Shown here: piece by piece, positions 60,496 through 64,000 of the stretch
How positions within the stretch are numbered: the stretch's first letter is position 1
Layout: every line of letters starts with the position of its first letter
From: Chromatiaceae bacterium
Lineage (GTDB): Bacteria > Pseudomonadota > Gammaproteobacteria > Chromatiales > Chromatiaceae
Length of the DNA stretch: 64,000 nt
Assembly (NCBI GenBank): GCA_024235395.1
Contig: JACKMK010000004.1
Coordinates: 682,001 to 746,000, forward strand
Direction: 5' to 3'
Position numbers and translations under genes: made by a program
The notes under the pieces: model-generated
Told to the model about the DNA's origin: nothing
The model's database searches: none
Seen by the model: the letters and a program-made list of their open reading frames with translations, nothing else

Positions 60496-60694
60496 GGTTC
60501 GATCCATCCAATTTGATTTGTCGTCGAATCCGGCATCCTCGGTGGACCACTGCGTTTGTCGAGTTGTGACCGGGATAACCAACGAGACCGCGTCATCTGG
60601 TGTCATTTTTCACGGCACGTCGAATATTTCTGAGAATCATCGCTATGCAACGAAGGCCGCGCACTTTAGGCGCGCGGCTTCGTCGGACAACAGG

Positions 60695-61075
60695 TCAACC
60701 AATACCTTGTGTCAGCGAAAGGTAGTGCTGGTATACGGCTTCAGCATCGATGGACCCCTTGCCTTCTGACATTTCCTCGAATTCCCTGGCTGCCTGGGCA
60801 CCCGCCCACGAGACGTACTCGTCACGGTTGATTTTGCCGTCGGCATTTCTATCCATCATCTGACGAATGCGTGCCGACCCGCACTTTCCGGACCCACACT
60901 TTCCCTCGAGCACGCTGATGCTCTTAGCCGTGCCCTGCTCTGCGACTACGATCGTCGCGGAGTCATCGGAGGAGAACTGGAAAGGGTTGCTTGCTGCGTG
61001 TCCGGTGGCCGCCAGGGTGACTGCCGAGGCACCAGCGATGAAGGCAAGGGAGTTCTTGAGATTGACGTGTTTCAT
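60695..61075 (-). CDS. Exported EF-hand protein with an EGKCG motif
   Basis: 126 residues from ATG 61075. A signal peptide (LKNSLAFIAGASAVTLAATGHA) leads into FQFSSDDSATIVVAEQGTAKSISVLEGKCGSGKC and a canonical EF-hand DRNADGKINRDE (residues 75-86) for Ca2+. LEGKCGSGKCG at 56-66 matches the EGKCG core repeated in HvfA/BufA-type RiPP precursors, whose Cys are converted by DUF692 enzymes to oxazolone-thioamide copper ligands. No DUF692 or DUF2063 gene is in the window, so modification, if any, needs enzymes encoded elsewhere. It is divergent from an AraC gene. Confidence 0.75.
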   Translation of the reverse strand: MKHVNLKNSLAFIAGASAVTLAATGHAASNPFQFSSDDSATIVVAEQGTAKSISVLEGKCGSGKCGSARIRQMMDRNADGKINRDEYVSWAGAQAAREFEEMSEGKGSIDAEAVYQHYLSLTQGIG

Positions 61076-61292
61076 GATGTTGCGTCCTCTTTGGCTTATT
61101 TCATGAGAGGTGTGTTTCGGCCGCTTCTGGCCGGCACACTTAGCTTTGGGCATAGCCATTGCCCACACCATGCCCATGTGTATCGTTTGCATGTCTGATC
61201 GGTTCAAAATGGCGCCCGTGAATTCGACAAGGATGAAAAGTTGTCTGGCGATAGGCGGTCTTGACAGGCAGACCCCAAGCCAGGAGCGCACG

Positions 61293-62246
61293 ATGTTTTC
61301 GTCCGACGCCTTGTTAAGACACTTGGACATCAGCAGCGAATTGATCTGCCACATAGAGCGATCAGACTCATGGTCACGGAGTGTCGAAACCGAAGACAAG
61401 GTGCAAGTGCATCTCGTGATGCACGGCAGCTGTCAGCTTCAGGCATTGGGCCTGAACCGGTCGGTTAAGCTTGAGGGAGGAGATGTGGCGATTCTGCCGC
61501 AGGGTGGAACAGCTACACTGCGCGCAGGCGGGGAAACGCCAGGCGAATGGGCAAGCAGTCTTCAGCAGGGTCAGGCGGAGAGCCGCGAAACACCGCTCAC
61601 CCGAGTGATCAGCGCTGCACTCACCTTCAATTTTGCTCCACTGCAGTCATGGATGGCTGTGAGCGCCTCGCCTTTGTTGATTCGACATCAGCGTTGGATC
61701 AATGCAGGGATGGACAGACACGCGGGGTACTCGATTGCACAGACAATCGCCTCCAAGCGTTCCGGCTGCGACCTGGAAGTGGATCGGCAGTTTGAGATCC
61801 TGTTAATTCAGCTGTTCAGTGTCATTGAGCTGCACCCGCTGGCAGATACAGGCATTCGCTGCGCACAGCAGGACAAGCGAGTCGCCCGGGCGGTCGCCGC
61901 GATTCACGAGATGCCCGGCTTCAACTGGTCGTTGGAGCGGCTGGCCGAAGTCGCAGGACTGTCTCGTTCGGCGTTTTCGCGCCGCTTTGCCCAAGCCGCT
62001 GGCATGTCGGCTATTCAGTATCTGACCGCTTGGCGAATGCATGTGGCTTTTCGTCAGTTGCAGGGACAGCCAGTGGATATCGAGGATACGGCAAGGGCAG
62101 TCGGATATCTGTCTCCTACTGCCTTCCAGAAAGCGTTCAAGCGCGTACATGGAATGACCCCGGCGCAGGCCATGGCCTACTCGTGTGCAGCTTCGGAAAG
62201 CGCGAATTCCGGCTGGAGCCGATCAACGAGACAACTACACGTCTGA
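61293..62246 (+). CDS. AraC family transcriptional regulator
   Basis: 317 residues from ATG 61293, preceded by CAGGAG; a longer frame from 61110 starts in an unrelated hydrophobic stretch. The N-terminal 170 residues form a cupin-like effector domain (VQVHLVMHGSCQLQALG, GGDVAILPQGGTATLRAGG). The C-terminal two helix-turn-helices read WSLERLAEVAGLSRSAFSRRFAQAAGMSAIQYLTAWRMHVAFRQL and IEDTARAVGYLSPTAFQKAFKRVHGMTPAQAMAY. It is divergent from the EGKCG/EF-hand gene 217 bp away and probably controls it or the ThDP operon downstream of that gene. Confidence 0.88.
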   Translation: MFSSDALLRHLDISSELICHIERSDSWSRSVETEDKVQVHLVMHGSCQLQALGLNRSVKLEGGDVAILPQGGTATLRAGGETPGEWASSLQQGQAESRETPLTRVISAALTFNFAPLQSWMAVSASPLLIRHQRWINAGMDRHAGYSIAQTIASKRSGCDLEVDRQFEILLIQLFSVIELHPLADTGIRCAQQDKRVARAVAAIHEMPGFNWSLERLAEVAGLSRSAFSRRFAQAAGMSAIQYLTAWRMHVAFRQLQGQPVDIEDTARAVGYLSPTAFQKAFKRVHGMTPAQAMAYSCAASESANSGWSRSTRQLHV

Positions 62247-62928
62247 TTCAATAGAACACCTTAGCGGCGTCGCCGTGCCCCTCACCTCTTTGGATGCAAT
62301 CACGGAGGGCCACGAGCTGGTGAACCGGACGTTGAAATGCCGGGCAGTAAACGACCCACCCATAGTGAGTCGGTCAGTTCCCAAATACCCCTGTGTGAAA
62401 GTCAACGACAGGAAGGCAAGCTGGTTGACCTCCTGTGGGCAATTTAGGCGCGCCTCGTTGTAAGAAGCTCGAATAAAGCCTGCTTCCGACCGTAGTGGCC
62501 CATGGCAGGTCGCCTCGCTTTTGGTCAATGCCGACGCTCATCAATTGTCTGGGATGGACGGCCAGCTGGTAGAAACGCGATATTCCGCAGGGAACACACC
62601 GGCGATACTCGCATCCCGACTACCACCGCCCGCTTCAAGCGATCAACCGCGATCGTGTGCCAAACGCCCGCCAATTTTCCGGCCTATGTGCCCGAACCAT
62701 CGACTACGACACTGTCATGGCTCGGCCCGCCGCGAACACGGGACGGTACGGACAGCATTGACGGCAAGCTTCCGCTGTTGCTGGGAAGAAAACCTCCAGG
62801 ATGCGCTGCCCGCGCTGCTGCAGTGTTCCGTACCGAAAACTTTACGAACCACGATTTGGAAGCCGGACGCTGCAGGCCTTCGTGCGTGATCTCAGTGCTA
62901 TCCCACCGGTACCGATTTTGTTTCGGAC
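62247..62928. other. Intergenic region at the chromosome side of the tRNA fragment
   Basis: About 680 bp with no gene that I can support. The frame 62502-63047 looks coding but its C-terminal GAGRFELPTPTTP is the well-known false translation of tRNA 3' ends, and the rest has no family features. No insertion-sequence ends or direct repeats were seen. Confidence 0.5.
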
Positions 62929-62957
62929 AAAAAAAAGACTTAGGTCGACAACCTAAG
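62929..62957 (-). terminator. Terminator following the tRNA-Pro gene
   Basis: On the minus strand CTTAGGT, loop TGTCG and ACCTAAG form a perfect 7-bp stem, then TC and eight T residues. It begins 14 bases after the CCA end of the tRNA-Pro fragment, which is where a tRNA terminator would be expected. Confidence 0.85.
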
Positions 62958-62970
62958 CCTTTCTCTTTAT

Positions 62971-63015
62971 TGGTCGGAGCGGGGAGATTCGAACTCCCGA
63001 CCCCCACAACCCCAT
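62971..63015 (-). tRNA. 3' half of a tRNA-Pro(GGG) gene; attachment-site remnant
   Basis: Read on the minus strand, 63015-62971 gives the anticodon loop ATGGGGT, stem half TGTGG, variable loop GGGTC, T-arm GGGAG-TTCGAAT-CTCCC, acceptor half CGCTCCG, discriminator A and encoded CCA. The anticodon GGG and the A73 with C-G acceptor fit tRNA-Pro. Upstream of the anticodon loop the sequence does not supply the matching 5' half (CCACA stem, D-arm, CGGAGCG acceptor), so this is the 3' half left at an attL/attR junction. A terminator follows on the same strand. The integrated element lies on the high-coordinate side. Confidence 0.8.
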
Positions 63016-63121
63016 TAAGCTTTTCCTTCATATCAAGCCTTCTCTAATAGCATCAGAATGTGGTGTTTTTGTCCAATAAGTTACTGTTTTTGTTTTTCTT
63101 ATTCTGCACCTGTTATTATTT

Positions 63122-63252
63122 GGTACCTAAAGTTCATCTCGATCTGAAACAGTCGAAGTCTGGTACCTATGGTACCTATTCTGAAATAGGTACCAAATAC
63201 GCCTCTCGGAAAATAGGTACCAAAATGCGCCAATAGGTACCAAATAGGTACC
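63122..63252. repeat. Seven GGTACC-centred repeats, probable integrase arm-type sites
   Basis: GGTACC occurs at 63122, 63162, 63171, 63189, 63216, 63236 and 63247, all within 131 bp. The surrounding sequence is TGGTACCTA(T) for the first three and its complement AATAGGTACCA for the last four, so the array has two opposing orientations that meet near 63182. It lies between the att core and the integrase start at 63272. Arm sites for the integrase or an excisionase, or operators for the integrase promoter, are the natural readings. Confidence 0.65.
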
Positions 63253-63271
63253 ACGTGAGGGACCACCACAA

Positions 63272-64000
63272 ATGCCGAGCAAGCGAATTACCGTGCCCAC
63301 CGTAGAGTACCTGAAGACCGATAAGGTACAGGAAGATTTTTGGGACACATTGACTCCTGGGTTCGGTGTTCGAGTCACCAAGGGTGGCCGCAAGACCTTC
63401 GTGGTCATGACGCGGGTGCTCGTTGCCGGTCAGTGGAAGAAACGCCGCTACACGATCGGTCGATACGCGGAAGGCGTGGACCACGAAGACCAAGGCCTCG
63501 ATCTGAAAACGGCGAGGGATCGCGCGAAGGCGGTCATCGCGGCCGCCGGAGACGGCCGCGATCCACAAGAGGTGCTGCAACCTACCCCGCGCGACGAAAT
63601 GGTCGAGAGATCTGCCAATTGCTTCGCGAACGTACGGGAAGACTTTCTGAAGCGTTACCGGACACGGCAAAAGACAAAACCGAGACCACGCACCATCGAG
63701 GAGATGCGACGGTGCATTTCCGGCAAACGGTTCAAGAACTGGGACGACAAACCCGTTACCGCCATCACGAAGCGGGACATTCGCAACCTCCTCGACGCCA
63801 TTATGGATGAGGGGCATGACGCGCATGCCAACAAGACACTCACCGTCCTGAAGATGCTGTTCAACTGGGCCTACGATCACGAAAAGATAAACGAGATTCC
63901 GACCGAGAGGATCAAGCCACCCGGCGCAGTCACCCCTCGGGAACGCACCCTCACCTCACCAGAGGTGGTCACAATCTGGAACGCAACATACGGTGACGAA
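63272..64000 (+). CDS. Tyrosine-type integrase, N-terminal part (runs off the window)
   Basis: 243 codons from ATG 63272 without a stop. The start MPSKRITVPTVEYLKTDKVQ and FWDTLTPGFGVRVTKGGRKTFVVMTRV form the DUF4102-like arm-binding domain of P4-type integrases, with KKRRYTIGRYAEG, LDLKTARDRAKAVIAA and GDGRDPQEVL typical of it. A helical core-binding domain follows (FANVREDFLKRYRTRQKTKPRPRTIEEMRR, ITKRDIRNLLDAIMDEGHDAHANKTLTVLKMLFNWAYDHEKI) and the catalytic domain begins at RERTLTSPEVVTIW. The catalytic Arg, His and Tyr would be beyond the edge. It is adjacent to the tRNA-Pro att site. Confidence 0.88.
   Translation, partial: MPSKRITVPTVEYLKTDKVQEDFWDTLTPGFGVRVTKGGRKTFVVMTRVLVAGQWKKRRYTIGRYAEGVDHEDQGLDLKTARDRAKAVIAAAGDGRDPQEVLQPTPRDEMVERSANCFANVREDFLKRYRTRQKTKPRPRTIEEMRRCISGKRFKNWDDKPVTAITKRDIRNLLDAIMDEGHDAHANKTLTVLKMLFNWAYDHEKINEIPTERIKPPGAVTPRERTLTSPEVVTIWNATYGDE

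Larger units (their letters stand above)
63016..64000. mobile_element. Left end of an integrated element (island or prophage), right end outside the window
   Basis: From the tRNA-Pro anticodon loop rightward the sequence changes character: an AT-rich 250 bp segment with seven GGTACC repeats, then a tyrosine integrase gene. The tRNA geometry predicts that the intact tRNA-Pro(GGG) lies at the far, right end. The type of element cannot be told from the first kilobase. Confidence 0.7.

Noticed and set aside
62502..63047. 181-codon rightward frame ending in VGAGRFELPTPTTP
   Set aside because: GAGRFELPTP is the translation of the complementary strand of a tRNA T-arm and acceptor, a frequent false gene; the rest shows no family features or start signals.
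62971..63047. Complete tRNA gene on the minus strand
   Set aside because: Extending 77 bases from the CCA end gives no acceptor complement CGGAGCG, no D-arm and no 5' anticodon stem; only the 3' half is present.

Overview
The window is about 64 kb of GC-rich DNA, apparently chromosome of a free-living gammaproteobacterium, running into an integrated element at its right edge. The placement rests on gene content: full-length HrpA, PsiE, YchJ, YheT, a YrbG-type exchanger, three-gene proton-translocating transhydrogenase, two-gene pyruvate carboxylase, two cytochromes P460, an eight-haem cytochrome and a FMN glutamate-synthase-like oxidoreductase. This set suits the Chromatiales and related sulfur- or nitrogen-active marine and sediment lineages. 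I cannot name a genus.

Left third (1-24.4 kb), housekeeping: end of a TPR protein, a family 2 glycosyltransferase, TolC, an M23 peptidase, an ABC exporter, a YheT hydrolase, PsiE, small conserved proteins, a membrane-anchored thioredoxin, a lytic transglycosylase, a DUF938 methyltransferase coupled to YchJ, HrpA, a Sel1 protein, a GGDEF-EAL protein, pntAA-pntAB-pntB, a HAD phosphatase, a DUF808 protein and a cation exchanger. A ribbon-helix-helix gene of 49 codons at 10733 has a perfect palindrome in its promoter spacer.

Middle (24.5-35.4 kb): pycA-pycB behind a palindrome-rich promoter, phoU, and a leftward run of exported proteins: arylsulfatase, periplasmic HAD hydrolase, outer-membrane barrel and eight-haem cytochrome with HEAT and TPR repeats.

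Accessory region (36-62 kb), rich in regulators and redox proteins: (a) a MarR regulator with a Cys-rich tail, a CPVC thioredoxin-like protein and a cytochrome P460, with the same operator-like site before the first two genes; (b) HPP and CBS genes beside a LysR gene broken at its start codon; (c) a CPA2 antiporter; (d) a degenerate ECF sigma factor coupled to a lone receiver, and a second protein made only of a sigma region-4 domain, both with an AACG-N3-CGTTA site upstream; (e) a second cytochrome P460 with an AhpD-like protein and a divergent AraC regulator; (f) two related GAF histidine kinases, one a 1858-residue pseudokinase-ATPase-GAF-kinase fusion; (g) an acetolactate-synthase-like / aldehyde dehydrogenase / FMN glutamate-synthase-like operon; (h) an exported protein joining an EGKCG motif to an EF-hand, with a divergent AraC regulator.

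Right edge (62.9-64 kb): the 3' half of a tRNA-Pro(GGG) gene with its terminator marks the boundary of an integrated element. The element starts with seven GGTACC repeats and a tyrosine integrase gene that runs off the window.
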